A DNA stretch of 64,000 nt from an uncultured Sphingomonadaceae bacterium (GTDB lineage Bacteria > Pseudomonadota > Alphaproteobacteria > Sphingomonadales > Sphingomonadaceae), in contig CANLBM010000007.1 of assembly GCA_947488845.1 (NCBI GenBank), positions 1 to 64,000 of the forward strand, written 5' to 3'. A model generated the notes under the pieces. That model was not told the DNA's origin and did not search any database. It was given only the letters and a program-made list of their open reading frames with translations. This document shows positions 17,370 to 26,591 of the stretch, piece by piece; position 1 is the stretch's first letter, and each line of letters starts with the position of its first letter. Position numbers and translations under genes: made by a program.

Positions 17370-19148
17370 ATGACCGAAGCCCTCCTTCCCCTGCTCAAAT
17401 CCACATTCGGCTTCAGCAGCTTTCGCGGCATGCAGGCGGATGTACTGCAGCGCGTGATGGCGAAACAGAATGTGCTCGCGGTCATGCCGACCGGCTCGGG
17501 TAAATCGCTCTGCTACCAGCTACCCGCCATCGCCAACAAGGGCACCACCATCGTGATATCGCCGCTGATCGCGCTGATGTACGACCAGTTGCGCAGCGCC
17601 GAAGCGGTGGGGATTAGAGCGGCCACACTCACCTCGGCCGACGACAACCGCGCCGAGACGATTGCCCGTCTGAAGACCGGCGAACTGGACCTGCTCTATG
17701 CCGCGCCGGAGCGCGCGTCCCAGTCGCATTTTCGGGAACTGCTGGAACAGACCGACATTTCGCTCTTCGCCATCGACGAAGCGCATTGCGTATCCGAATG
17801 GGGCCATGATTTCCGCCCCGACTATCGATTGCTCCGTCCCCTGCTCGACCATTTCGGCTCGGTGCCGCGGCTGGCGCTCACCGCCACTGCCGACGCGCAT
17901 ACCCGCGACGATATATTGGTGCAGTTGGGAATCGAGCAGGACGGCCTGATCCTCGCCGGTTTTGACCGTCCCAATATCCGCTACAGCATGAGCCCGCGCA
18001 GCGGTCTCGCACGACAGGTCGGCGATCTCGTCGATCGCATTCCCGGCCCCGGCATTGTCTATGCCCAGACCCGCGCGGCGACCGAGAAAATGGCCAGCCA
18101 GATCGCTGCCACCGGACGCAGCGCCCGCGCCTATCACGCCGGTCTGCCACCGGAAGTCCGCCAGCAGAACCAGCATGATTTCGTTGCATCGGAAGATATG
18201 GTGATGGTCGCGACGATCGCCTTTGGCATGGGCATCGACAAGCCGGATGTCCGCTTCGTCGCCCATGCCGGCCTGCCCAAGTCGATCGAGGCTTATTATC
18301 AGGAAACCGGTCGTGCCGGCCGCGATGGCGATCCGGCGGAGGCACATATGTTCTGGGGTGCGGAAGATTTCGCAAGGGCAAGGCAGCGGCTGGGGGAAAT
18401 AGACGAGACCCGACTCGAGAGCGAGCGGACGAGGCTCGCTGCGCTGGGCGGTCTGGTCGAGACTCCGGGATGCCGCCGCGCGATTTTGCTCCGGCATTTT
18501 GGCGAGCATCCGGCCGATCAATGCGGCAATTGCGACAATTGCCTGAACGCTCCGGAAACCCGCAATGTCACCGAACTGGCACGCAAATTCCTCTCGGCCG
18601 TCTATCGCACCGGACAGAGTTTCGGTGTCACTCATCTCGAGGCGGTGCTGACTGGGCGGCAGGACGAGAAAATCCTCGCGCGCGGGCATGACCAGCTTTC
18701 GGTTTTCGATATTGTCGGTGAAGAGGAAGCCGCTCTGATCAAGCCGGTATCGCGGTCGCTGTTGCTGCGCGACGCGCTGCGCAACACCGATCATGGCGGC
18801 CTGATGTTCGGCCCCGAGGCGCGAAAGATACTGAAAGGCGAGCAGGAAATCGCGATTGTCGAACCGCCCAAGCGCATGTCGCGGAAACGACGCGGCAGCA
18901 GCGCCTCTCCCAATCCTTTTGGCGATCCTCTGTTCGAGGCGCTGCGTGCAAAGCGCATGGAACTGGCCAAGGAACTGGGCGTTCCGCCCTATGTCATCTT
19001 CCACGACAGCGTGCTGCGTGATATGACCGGCCTGAAACCGGACAGCCTGTCGGCGCTCAGCGAACTTCCCGGCGTCGGCGCAGCGAAACTGGAGAAACAT
19101 GGCAACGCGTTTCTGGCGGTGATCCGCGAAGTGACCGAAGCGGCATGA
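17370..19148 (+). CDS. recQ: ATP-dependent DNA helicase RecQ
   Basis: A 592-residue superfamily 2 helicase that unwinds DNA 3'-5' in recombination and repair. Motif I is MPTGSGKS, motif II IDEAHCVSEWGHDFRPDY, motif VI QETGRAGRDG. A zinc-binding site follows (CRRAILLRHFGEHPADQCGNCDNC), then a winged-helix RQC region and a C-terminal HRDC domain (about 515-590, ending in LPGVGAAKLEKHG). Complete by comparison with E. coli RecQ (about 610). No LexA box was seen in the 80-bp upstream spacer. The next gene overlaps by 4 nt (ATGA), implying translational coupling. Confidence 0.97.
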   Translation: MTEALLPLLKSTFGFSSFRGMQADVLQRVMAKQNVLAVMPTGSGKSLCYQLPAIANKGTTIVISPLIALMYDQLRSAEAVGIRAATLTSADDNRAETIARLKTGELDLLYAAPERASQSHFRELLEQTDISLFAIDEAHCVSEWGHDFRPDYRLLRPLLDHFGSVPRLALTATADAHTRDDILVQLGIEQDGLILAGFDRPNIRYSMSPRSGLARQVGDLVDRIPGPGIVYAQTRAATEKMASQIAATGRSARAYHAGLPPEVRQQNQHDFVASEDMVMVATIAFGMGIDKPDVRFVAHAGLPKSIEAYYQETGRAGRDGDPAEAHMFWGAEDFARARQRLGEIDETRLESERTRLAALGGLVETPGCRRAILLRHFGEHPADQCGNCDNCLNAPETRNVTELARKFLSAVYRTGQSFGVTHLEAVLTGRQDEKILARGHDQLSVFDIVGEEEAALIKPVSRSLLLRDALRNTDHGGLMFGPEARKILKGEQEIAIVEPPKRMSRKRRGSSASPNPFGDPLFEALRAKRMELAKELGVPPYVIFHDSVLRDMTGLKPDSLSALSELPGVGAAKLEKHGNAFLAVIREVTEAA

Positions 19149-19678
19149 ATCGATATATGAAACGCATCCCCGTTCTATTATCTATTGCCCTGACCGGCTG
19201 TAGCGCGGCAACCGCAACCGACAGCAATGTTCCGACAGAGGAGACCCAAATCATGTTCCGGAAAATCAACGACAATATCAGCGTGTCACCGCAAATCACC
19301 CTCGAGGATATCGCAGCGGCCAAGGCCGAGGGCGTCACCCTGATCATCAATAACCGCCCGGACGGCGAAGATCCTTCTGCGCCCCAGAGCGCGGATATCG
19401 AAGCGGCTGCGCGGGACCAGGGCCTGAAATATATCGCGATTCCGATTACCCATAGCGGATTTTCGGGACCGCAGGTCGATGCCATGATCGCAGCCCTGAC
19501 CGATGGCGACAAGATTCTCGCTTATTGCCGGTCGGGTACGCGCTCCACATTGCTTTGGTCGCTGGCGCAGGCGAAACAGGGCGTCTCGCCCGATGAGATC
19601 GCCCGGCTGGCGGGCAATGCCGGCTATGACATCACGCCGGTTCGGGCGATGGTGGATGCGCTGGCCGCAGGACAGTAA
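19145..19678 (+). CDS. DUF442/TIGR01244-family phosphatase-like protein, possibly a lipoprotein
   Basis: The family is related to the N-terminal part of beta-lactamase-hydrolase-like proteins and has a protein-tyrosine-phosphatase fold; the P-loop CRSGTRS (Cx5R) is intact. Family members usually begin at MFRKINDNISVSPQI. Here that methionine (ATG 19253) has a strong GAGGAG ribosome site, giving 141 residues. The frame also extends upstream to ATG 19145, overlapping the recQ stop, and that extension encodes a convincing lipoprotein signal (MKRIPVLLSIALTGC). Both forms may be made. The role is unknown; sulfide-related and phosphatase functions have been suggested for relatives. Confidence 0.82.
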   Translation: MNRYMKRIPVLLSIALTGCSAATATDSNVPTEETQIMFRKINDNISVSPQITLEDIAAAKAEGVTLIINNRPDGEDPSAPQSADIEAAARDQGLKYIAIPITHSGFSGPQVDAMIAALTDGDKILAYCRSGTRSTLLWSLAQAKQGVSPDEIARLAGNAGYDITPVRAMVDALAAGQ

Positions 19679-19725
19679 TCACGACAGCTGGACAGCCACT
19701 AACATTTATGTAAGTAGTCGCGGTC

Positions 19726-20625
19726 ATGGAAAACCTGCCATCTCCGACGAACTGGGCTGTCCCCTTTTTCATCATCACAGTCGCGATGGAATGGCTGTGG
19801 AGCCGCAAGAACAAGAAAGTCCGCTACGAGACCAGGGATGCGCTGACCTCGCTGGCGCTGGGTACGGGAAGCGTCGTCGCTGGACTTCTAACCGGTGGCC
19901 TGGTCCTGGCACTCAGCCTGTGGGTTTACGAGCATAGAATCATCGACATCACCCTGAACTGGCAGACGCTTCTCTGGCTTGCACCGCTGGCCTTTATTCT
20001 CGATGATTTCTCCTATTACTGGTTCCACCGCACAGCACACCGGGTCCGCTGGTTCTGGGCCGCGCATGTCATCCACCACAGCAGCCAGCATTATAATTTG
20101 ACCACGGCGCTGCGGCAGACCTGGACCGGATTTTTTGCGCTCAGCTTCCTGTTCTCGATGCCGCTCTTTTACCTCGGGATTCCACCGGCGCTGGTTTTCT
20201 TCCTTTCGGGGCTGAACCTGATCTATCAATATTGGATCCACACCGAAGCGATCGACCGAATGCCGCGCTGGTTTGAAGCGGTCATGAACACGCCATCGCA
20301 CCACCGGGTCCATCACGCGACCAACCCGCGCTATCTCGACCGCAATTATGCCGGGGTATTCATCATCTGGGACAAGATATTCGGCACCTTTGAACCCGAA
20401 ACGGATGCCGAGAAAATCCGCTATGGCATCATCAAGAATCTGGACAGTTTCAACCTTTTCTGGGCAGCCTTCCATGAATGGATCGGCATTGCGAAAGACC
20501 TGTGGTCCGCGCCATGGCGGCACAAGTGGAACTATCTCGTCAAGCCGCCGGGCTGGAGCCACGATGGCAGCCGCGAAAGCAGCGAGATGATCAGGGATCG
20601 CTGGCAGCGGGACCTTAAAAGCTAG
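19726..20625 (+). CDS. Sterol desaturase / fatty acid hydroxylase family membrane protein
   Basis: 299 residues, about four to five membrane helices, with the three histidine boxes that hold the diiron centre: HRTAH (near 104), HVIHH (near 115) and HHRVHH (near 191). Members hydroxylate or desaturate lipid chains or sterol-like rings in the membrane using oxygen. The substrate is not determinable; sphingolipid or carotenoid modification would suit a sphingomonad but is conjecture. It is 47 nt after the DUF442 gene on the same strand. Confidence 0.92.
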   Translation: MENLPSPTNWAVPFFIITVAMEWLWSRKNKKVRYETRDALTSLALGTGSVVAGLLTGGLVLALSLWVYEHRIIDITLNWQTLLWLAPLAFILDDFSYYWFHRTAHRVRWFWAAHVIHHSSQHYNLTTALRQTWTGFFALSFLFSMPLFYLGIPPALVFFLSGLNLIYQYWIHTEAIDRMPRWFEAVMNTPSHHRVHHATNPRYLDRNYAGVFIIWDKIFGTFEPETDAEKIRYGIIKNLDSFNLFWAAFHEWIGIAKDLWSAPWRHKWNYLVKPPGWSHDGSRESSEMIRDRWQRDLKS

Positions 20626-20840
20626 CGTTATCAGACGTTACAATTTTGTTACTATCCTTTGTCTGAAAAAGAGCGCAAGCGCGCGATAGAGGGTGGAGGC
20701 CCCTCCAGCCGTGCATGATTCGCACGCGGGTCGCACATTGGAAACATTTTGGGATTTTCGGGGGAGTACGGTCGCGCACGCCGCGCGCTGGTACCTATTC
20801 AGACATGGTGTGCAAGGATATTGTGCGGGAGCGCCTGCTC

Positions 20841-21887
20841 ATGGATATGAGCGACGTCCAGGACCTTCACGTCGACAAACAATCACGGATCGCACGGATC
20901 GTCCCGACCAGCTGGTTTCTCGGCTTGCTCGCCTGCAGCCTGCTGATCGTCATCGCGATGATGGGATGGGCCGGTCTCGGCATGGATTTGCTCAAGATGA
21001 GCAACGGCAAGTATTTCCTGTTGCTGACCCTGCTCGCAACCGGCCGCTATATGCTGCAGGCGCATCCGAGCGGATGGCAACGGGTTGCGCGTGACTTTTG
21101 CGAATATGCAGGCCTTTTTGTGTTCATCAGCTTGCTTGGTGCGACCGCGACCTATCCCGCCGCTGCCGCAACCAGCGGATTTGTCGACCCGGCACTGGCA
21201 CGAATCGACGCGTTGCTGGGCTTCAAGTGGATGGACTGGTATATATTGGTCGCGAACACCCCCTGGCTGCAAACGGCAGGCAGCCTGGCCTATGCCAATA
21301 TCTATATGTCACCCGTACTGCTGCTAGGCGGTCTCGCGCTTAGCGGCGAACGCGCCCGCGCGCAGCTTTTCCTGTTCAGTTTCTGGTTCGCTGCACTGAT
21401 CACGATATTCGCGTTTCTCGCGTTTCCCGCCGTCGGCCCGCTGGCCTATGTTTGGCAAGGGCCGGTTCCCTATATGCCAACCAGCGCACTCTATCAGGCG
21501 GAATTCATTCCGCTATTGCGCGACAATCTATTCTTCATGGTTGATCTCGGCGCGCTGCAGGGGCTGGTTTGCGCGCCCAGTTTCCACACCGCGGCCGCCG
21601 TCATCTATATCGCGATGGCGTGGCAATGCCGCTATTTGCGCTGGCCGCTGCTGGTGATCAATGGCGCGATGCTGCTGTCGACCCCGGTTGAAGGGACCCA
21701 TTATCTGATCGACATGATCGGTGGCGCGATTGTTGGATTATTTGCACTGTGCACAGCCGGTGCAATACAATATAGCCTCCCCAAATTGCGCCAAGAACGC
21801 ATATGGGGAGAGACAGGAATATGGCAGAATTTGACATCATCGTCATCGGCGGCGGTTCCGCCGGCAGTGCAGTCGCAGGACGGCTGA
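20841..21887 (+). CDS. PAP2-superfamily membrane protein
   Basis: Multi-pass inner-membrane protein (about six helices). The phosphatase motifs are near the C terminus: CAPSFHTAAAV (PSxH form) and STPVEGTHYLIDMIGG (H and D of the last motif kept). The layout resembles the PAP2_3 group that includes inositol-phosphorylceramide synthase, so a lipid phosphotransferase or phosphatase role is plausible. The open frame begins at 20715, but the N-terminal 42 residues of that version look non-coding; ATG 20841 has GGGAG about 10 nt upstream, giving 348 residues. The C-terminal ~22 codons overlap the next gene. Confidence 0.8.
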   Translation: MDMSDVQDLHVDKQSRIARIVPTSWFLGLLACSLLIVIAMMGWAGLGMDLLKMSNGKYFLLLTLLATGRYMLQAHPSGWQRVARDFCEYAGLFVFISLLGATATYPAAAATSGFVDPALARIDALLGFKWMDWYILVANTPWLQTAGSLAYANIYMSPVLLLGGLALSGERARAQLFLFSFWFAALITIFAFLAFPAVGPLAYVWQGPVPYMPTSALYQAEFIPLLRDNLFFMVDLGALQGLVCAPSFHTAAAVIYIAMAWQCRYLRWPLLVINGAMLLSTPVEGTHYLIDMIGGAIVGLFALCTAGAIQYSLPKLRQERIWGETGIWQNLTSSSSAAVPPAVQSQDG

Positions 21888-23407
21888 GCGAAGACAGGAA
21901 ACGCACGGTGTGCCTGATTGAAGCAGGCGGACGCAATGACAATTTTCTGGTTAAAACACCCGGTCTTTTGCCATTTTTGCCAAAGAACTCCAATTGGCAA
22001 TTTGAAACGGTTCCCCAGAAAGGCCTGAACGGGCGCACCGGTTACCAGCCGCGCGGACGCGGGCTTGGTGGATCCAGCGCGATCAACGCGATGGTCTATA
22101 TCCGCGGCAATAAATGGGATTATGACAATTGGGCGGCGATGGGCTGCTCCGGCTGGTCTCATGACGATGTCCTGCCCTATTTCAAGAAATCCGAAGGCAA
22201 TGAACGCGGCGGCGATGACCATCATGGCGGCGACGGCCCACTCTCGGTGTCCGATCAGAAATGGCCCAACCCCGGAAGCCTCGCCTTTGTCGAAGCGGCG
22301 CGCAATTTGCAGCTGCCGATTCTCGACGATTTCAACGGCGAGAAGCAGGAAGGCATAGGGATTTACCAAGTGACGCAGAAAGGCGGCGAACGCTGGTCGG
22401 CGGCGCGCGCCTATGTCGAACCCGCCCGCTCGCGTCCGAATCTGACGATCAAGACCGATTCTCTGGTCGAGAAATTGGTCATCGAAGAAGGCCGCGTAAC
22501 CGGCGTGAAAATCAAGCGTGGCTCCGGCAGCGAGACTATTGCTGCTCGCGGAGCCGTCGTCCTGTCCGCCGGTGCTTTCGGAACGCCGCACATTCTGCAG
22601 CTTTCCGGCATTGGTCCGGCAGCACATCTCAAGGACAAGGGCGTTGATGTGATCGTCGACAAGGCCGAAGTTGGCGAGAACCTCAAAGATCATATCGACT
22701 TTGTGTCCGGCTATCAGACAGAATCTACCGAACTGATCGGCGATTCGCTGGCCGGCACGTGGCGCATGGGCAAGGCGGTCATCCAGCACCGGATGAAGCG
22801 CACCGGCATCATGACCTCACCTTACGCCGAAGCGGGCGGTTTCTGGAGCAGCGGTCCGGAAGTCCCTGCCCCCGATATCCAGTATCATTTCGTTCCGGCA
22901 ATGCTCGAGGATCACGGCCGCGAGAAGGTCAAGGGCCATGGCTTCAGCTGTCACGCCTGCGTGCTTCGGCCGCATAGCAAGGGCACGGTCCGTCTCAATG
23001 ATAACGATCCGACAGCGCCACCGGCAATAGACCCGAATTTCCTCGATGATGACCGGGATATCGCAACCCTGCGCAAGGGCGTCCGCCATATGAAGCGGAT
23101 ATTGGAAACCGCGCCACTGACCGATTTTTCACCGACCGACCGGCACCCGATCGACATCGACAATGATGCAGAACTGGACGCGCTGATCCGGGCTCGCGCC
23201 GACACCGTCTATCATCCAGTCGGCACCTGCCGGATGGGTGGAGATGATGACGCGGTCGTCGACCCGCGTCTCAAATTCAAGGGATTGGAAGGCCTCTATA
23301 TAGCCGATGCCTCGATCATGCCGGAAATCATCAGCGGCAACACCAATGCGCCGAGCATCATGATCGGTGAGCGAGCAGCGGAATTCATCAAGGCTGATTT
23401 GGGCTAG
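21821..23407 (+). CDS. GMC-family FAD oxidoreductase (choline/alcohol dehydrogenase-like)
   Basis: 528 residues. The FAD-binding motif DIIVIGGGSAGSAVAGRLSE starts at residue 4, followed by GRGLGGSSAINAMVYIRG (GMC signature 1), GAFGTPHILQLSGIG (signature 2) and the C-terminal HPVGTCRMG and NTNAPSIMIGERAAE, which carry the catalytic His and cofactor contacts. Likely oxidises an alcohol or a related small substrate; it resembles bacterial BetA-like enzymes, but no betaine genes are nearby, so the substrate is open. The start is ATG 21821 with a GGGAGA ribosome site, overlapping the PAP2 gene by 67 nt. Confidence 0.93.
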   Translation: MAEFDIIVIGGGSAGSAVAGRLSEDRKRTVCLIEAGGRNDNFLVKTPGLLPFLPKNSNWQFETVPQKGLNGRTGYQPRGRGLGGSSAINAMVYIRGNKWDYDNWAAMGCSGWSHDDVLPYFKKSEGNERGGDDHHGGDGPLSVSDQKWPNPGSLAFVEAARNLQLPILDDFNGEKQEGIGIYQVTQKGGERWSAARAYVEPARSRPNLTIKTDSLVEKLVIEEGRVTGVKIKRGSGSETIAARGAVVLSAGAFGTPHILQLSGIGPAAHLKDKGVDVIVDKAEVGENLKDHIDFVSGYQTESTELIGDSLAGTWRMGKAVIQHRMKRTGIMTSPYAEAGGFWSSGPEVPAPDIQYHFVPAMLEDHGREKVKGHGFSCHACVLRPHSKGTVRLNDNDPTAPPAIDPNFLDDDRDIATLRKGVRHMKRILETAPLTDFSPTDRHPIDIDNDAELDALIRARADTVYHPVGTCRMGGDDDAVVDPRLKFKGLEGLYIADASIMPEIISGNTNAPSIMIGERAAEFIKADLG

Positions 23408-23487
23408 CCCTTTCCGAAAACTGCCCCCGAACGTGCAATGTGGCGCCTGTCTGATCCGGCAGGGCCACCGCTCGCTTCAGACTGCAC

Positions 23488-23521
23488 AAAAAAAGGCCGG
23501 GATGTTTTCACATCTCCGGCC
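23488..23521 (-). terminator. Rho-independent terminator of glnK-amtB
   Basis: Read on the minus strand, GGCCGGAGATG, a 6-nt loop and CATCCCGGCC form a GC-rich stem followed directly by seven T residues, about 83 nt past the amtB stop. A clear intrinsic terminator. It may also help stop transcription of the GMC gene arriving from the other side. Confidence 0.88.
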
Positions 23522-23603
23522 GTAAAGTTGTTTGTTCGCAGGAGGAACAATGTGAGGCGCCGACCGGATTTTGGGAGGAGAAGGCCGGCGCCAAACTCGG
23601 AAA

Positions 23604-24926
23604 TTAGTAGTTGTAAGCGCGCTCACCATGTTCGCCGAGATCGAGACCTTCTTGCTCGACTTCTTCGGAGACCCGCAGGCCGGTGACCAGCTTGGCGACA
23701 AACATCGCGATAGCCGTTCCGACGCTCGCCCAACCGATTGTGACCAGCACACCGATGATCTGGGTGACAACCTGTGCGCCCATCGCCGTAGAACCGTCGC
23801 CAGGTCCGCCAAACATTGGCTGATAGACGATGCCAGTGCCGATCGCGCCAACCATGCCGCCGATGCCGTGGATGCCGAAGGCGTCCAGCGAGTCATCATA
23901 GCCGAGTTTCGGTTTCAGGAAGGAAACCGCATAGTAGCAGACCAGCGATGCAACCGCACCGAGGACAATGGCGCCGAATGGGCCGCTGTTACCCGCTGCA
24001 GGTGTTACCGCAACCAGACCGGCGATTACGCCTGAGCAGAAGCCGAGTGCCGATCCCTTGTGACCGCTCATCTTCTCAGCAAGCATCCAGAACAGGGCGC
24101 CCGATGCGGTGGCAACGAAGGTGTTGATCATCGCAAGGCCGGCTGTGCCGTCTGCTTCCAGTTCGGAACCAGCGTTAAAGCCGAACCAACCAACCCAGAG
24201 CAGTCCGGTACCGATCATGGTCAGCGTCAGGCTGTGTGGAGCCATTGGCTCTTTCGGATAGCCCTTGCGGTTGCCGAGGATGAGAGCGGCGACCAGAGCC
24301 GATACACCGGCGTTGATATGCACCACTGTACCACCGGCAAAGTCGAGAGCGCCCATTTCAAAGAGCAATCCGCCGCCAGCCCAGACCATATGGGCGATCG
24401 GGAAATAGACGATCGTCAACCAGACCGCGCCGAACACCATGACCGCGGAGAATTTCATCCGCTCGACAACCGACCCGAGCACCAGTGCCAGGGTGATAGC
24501 CGCGAAGGTCATCTGGAAGGAGATGAACACATATTCCGAGATCACTTCGTCGGAGAATGTTGCTGCCGTGCTGGAACTATCCACACCGGAGAGGAAAAAC
24601 TTGCCCCAGCTGATGAAGGCATTGCCTTCAGGTCCGAACGCCAGACCATAGCCGTACATGACCCAGATCAACATAGCGAGACAGGCTGCCCCGCCGATTT
24701 GCGTCATCGTTGACAGCATATTCTTGGTGCGTGTCAGACCGCCATAAAATAAAGCGAGACCCGGCAGGATCATCAACAAGACCAATATCGTAGCGGTCAT
24801 CATCCAGGCATTGTTTCCCGGATTCGCCACCGGGGCTACCGCTTCGGCAGCCTCCTGGGCAAATGCCGGGACCGAAACGCTGGCTAGCGCCGCCATCCCG
24901 GTCAGTTTTGTGAAAAATTTTCTCAT
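23604..24926 (-). CDS. amtB: Ammonium transporter
   Basis: 440 residues: a cleavable signal peptide (ending PAFAQ), an 18-residue linker, then eleven membrane helices. Family motifs include LALFYGGLTRTKN, the first pore-histidine helix near HMVWAGGGLLFEMGALDFAGGTVVHINAG, and DDSLDAFGIHGIGGMVGAIGTG with the second conserved His. The C-terminal tail (RVSEEVEQEGLDLGEHGERAYNY) is the segment that docks GlnK. A trimeric inner-membrane ammonium channel, inhibited by unmodified GlnK at high nitrogen. It lies 18 nt downstream of glnK. Confidence 0.97.
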   Translation of the reverse strand: MRKFFTKLTGMAALASVSVPAFAQEAAEAVAPVANPGNNAWMMTATILVLLMILPGLALFYGGLTRTKNMLSTMTQIGGAACLAMLIWVMYGYGLAFGPEGNAFISWGKFFLSGVDSSSTAATFSDEVISEYVFISFQMTFAAITLALVLGSVVERMKFSAVMVFGAVWLTIVYFPIAHMVWAGGGLLFEMGALDFAGGTVVHINAGVSALVAALILGNRKGYPKEPMAPHSLTLTMIGTGLLWVGWFGFNAGSELEADGTAGLAMINTFVATASGALFWMLAEKMSGHKGSALGFCSGVIAGLVAVTPAAGNSGPFGAIVLGAVASLVCYYAVSFLKPKLGYDDSLDAFGIHGIGGMVGAIGTGIVYQPMFGGPGDGSTAMGAQVVTQIIGVLVTIGWASVGTAIAMFVAKLVTGLRVSEEVEQEGLDLGEHGERAYNY

Positions 24927-24944
24927 GAGTATCTGTTTCCCCGA

Positions 24945-25283
24945 TTAAATTGCTGTGTCGCCGGTTTCACCGGTGCGAATGCGGACGGCGCCTTCGAGAC
25001 CGATCGTGAAGATCTTGCCGTCGCCAATCGACTCCGTGCCCGCCGCCGCCTGAATGGCTTCGACCGCCTGGACCGCGACAGCGCTGCTGCACGCCACTTC
25101 GATTTTCAGTTTCGGGACCATGTTGGTGGTATATTCCGCCCCGCGATAGACTTCGGTCTGGCCCTTTTGTCGCCCGAAGCCTTTGACTTCGGTTACGGTC
25201 ATGCCGGACACGCCGACACCGGTCAGTGCCTCACGAACATCGTCAAGCTTGAACGGTTTGATTATGGCTATGATAAATTTCAT
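24945..25283 (-). CDS. glnK: Nitrogen regulatory protein P-II
   Basis: 112 residues, the standard P-II length: MKFIIAIIKPFKLDDVREAL at the start, the T-loop VYRGAEYT with the uridylylated Tyr51 equivalent, and the C-terminal GDGKIFTIGLEGAVRIRTGETG nucleotide-binding signature. It senses 2-oxoglutarate, ATP and ADP and blocks AmtB when nitrogen is ample. Linkage to amtB favours the glnK name over glnB. The ATG at 25283 is chosen over an upstream in-frame codon (25316) because it gives the conserved N terminus and has AAAGGGGG before it. A sigma-54 promoter lies 35-49 nt upstream. Confidence 0.97.
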   Translation of the reverse strand: MKFIIAIIKPFKLDDVREALTGVGVSGMTVTEVKGFGRQKGQTEVYRGAEYTTNMVPKLKIEVACSSAVAVQAVEAIQAAAGTESIGDGKIFTIGLEGAVRIRTGETGDTAI

Positions 25284-25317
25284 TACGCCCCCTTTGGTTG
25301 TTGCATGGGGACTCATC

Positions 25318-25332
25318 GCAAGGCTTGTGCCA
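25318..25332 (-). promoter_or_regulatory. Sigma-54 promoter of glnK-amtB
   Basis: On the minus strand, TGGCACAAGCCTTGC matches the RpoN consensus TGGCAC-N5-TTGC exactly. Transcription should start about 12 nt past the TTGC element, near 25306, leaving a short leader with the ribosome site before the glnK ATG at 25283. It implies NtrC-activated transcription at low nitrogen. Confidence 0.9.
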
Positions 25333-25398
25333 GATTCACAAGTCTTTGGATTTAAAGACTTTCCGGAAAATTGACCGCATTAAGAAAGAGTAAATTTT

Positions 25399-25419
25399 GT
25401 GCAATGCAGCACGAGTGCT
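25399..25419. promoter_or_regulatory. Possible NtrC-type dyads upstream of the sigma-54 promoter
   Basis: GTGCAATGCAGCAC and the overlapping palindrome AGCACGAGTGCT (25408-25419) lie 67-101 nt upstream of the sigma-54 element, where an enhancer would be expected. The half-sites GCAC/GTGC fit NtrC operators, but the spacing is not the classic one. The transposon begins only 10 nt further upstream. Confidence 0.4.
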
Positions 25420-25420
25420 C

Positions 25421-25428
25421 AATTATTA
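25421..25428. repeat. Target-site duplication, left copy
   Basis: AATTATTA immediately outside the left inverted repeat, identical to 27904-27911. Eight base pairs is the usual duplication length for IS1595-family elements. Confidence 0.93.
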
Positions 25429-25476
25429 GGCAATTATATACTTGACAAAGCAGGTGTTACAGTGCATTGATAATGC

Positions 25477-26445
25477 ATGGAAAACGCAATCGACATTTTC
25501 GCCCCTCGCTTCGGCAACGAAGACGCTGCCCGTGAGCATCTGGAAGCCCTTCACTGGTCAGACGGTCCTGTCTGCCCTCACTGTGGTTCATTCAATGCTA
25601 AACGGCTGCCCCCGCAGAAGCGCAAGGCCACCAAAGCGCATCCAGGCGGAACTGTCCGCAAGGGTGTTGTCCAGTGCAATGACTGCCGCCAGCAATATAC
25701 CGTAACTGTCGGAACGGTTTTTGAGCGCTCCAAGGTTCCTTTGAATAAATGGTTGCTGGTCAATCATCTGCTTTGCTCATCCAAAAAGGGTATGAGCGCG
25801 CATCAGATTGCACGTATGATCGGCGTTACCTACAAAACAGCATGGTTCATGATGCACCGCATCCGTGAAGCCATGAAAGACACCGACCAAGGCCCTATGG
25901 GCGGCTATGGCAAAGCCATTGAAGCCGATGAAACCTATGTCGGCGGCAAGATCTCAAATCGTCACAAAAGCGAACGTGCTACCAAGCGCCAAGGCCCTTT
26001 TGCCCACAAGCAGCCTGTTGTTTCCCTAGTTGAACGTGGCGGCAAGGTCCGCAGCTTTCACGTTGCCAAGGTTACCGGCCCTCTATTGCCCCAAGTTCTC
26101 GTTACCAACGCCCACCGTGGTAGCTGGCTGATGACCGACGATAACAACGGCTACAAGGCAGTCGGCAAGGAATATGTCGGCCATGGCGTGGTCAAGCACA
26201 GTCTCGGCGAATATGGCCGCGCTGGCGTTTTCCATACCAATACGATTGAAGGCTTCTTTTCCATCTTCAAGCGCGGCATCATTGGCGTTTATCACCATGT
26301 CAGCGAAGCCCATTTGAAGCGCTACGCTGTCGAGTTCGACTTTCGCTATAACACCCGCAAGTTGAATGACTTTGAACGCTCTACAGAAGCCCTTCTGGGC
26401 GCTCGTGGTAAACGCCTGACCTATCGGCGGCCTGTTGCAGCCTGA
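25477..26445 (+). CDS. IS1595-family transposase
   Basis: 322 residues. An N-terminal zinc ribbon (C33xxC36, C67xxC70) precedes a DDE/DDN-type catalytic domain with AIEADETYVGGK, LMTDDNNGY and HTNTIEGFFSIFKRGIIGVYHH. These are the signatures of ISXO2-like/IS1595 transposases. The gene looks intact. It starts 48 nt inside the left inverted repeat, and the repeat itself contains TTGACA, which could serve as a -35 element. Confidence 0.95.
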   Translation: MENAIDIFAPRFGNEDAAREHLEALHWSDGPVCPHCGSFNAKRLPPQKRKATKAHPGGTVRKGVVQCNDCRQQYTVTVGTVFERSKVPLNKWLLVNHLLCSSKKGMSAHQIARMIGVTYKTAWFMMHRIREAMKDTDQGPMGGYGKAIEADETYVGGKISNRHKSERATKRQGPFAHKQPVVSLVERGGKVRSFHVAKVTGPLLPQVLVTNAHRGSWLMTDDNNGYKAVGKEYVGHGVVKHSLGEYGRAGVFHTNTIEGFFSIFKRGIIGVYHHVSEAHLKRYAVEFDFRYNTRKLNDFERSTEALLGARGKRLTYRRPVAA

Positions 26446-26591
26446 GCCGCGATATACGCTTACAGCGCCTCAGATAGGCGAAAAGCGAAAGCGATACTAT
26501 CGCTGACGACACCCAAGGCAGTTACGCTTAAACAAAAAACTGCTAAGTTCCCGATCTTGCGCAAGAAACGACTCAGAAAAGGGGCTTAAAG

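Noticed and set aside
25442..25705. 87-codon plus-strand frame overlapping the transposase start
   Set aside because: A shadow in another frame of the transposase; product lacks any family feature.
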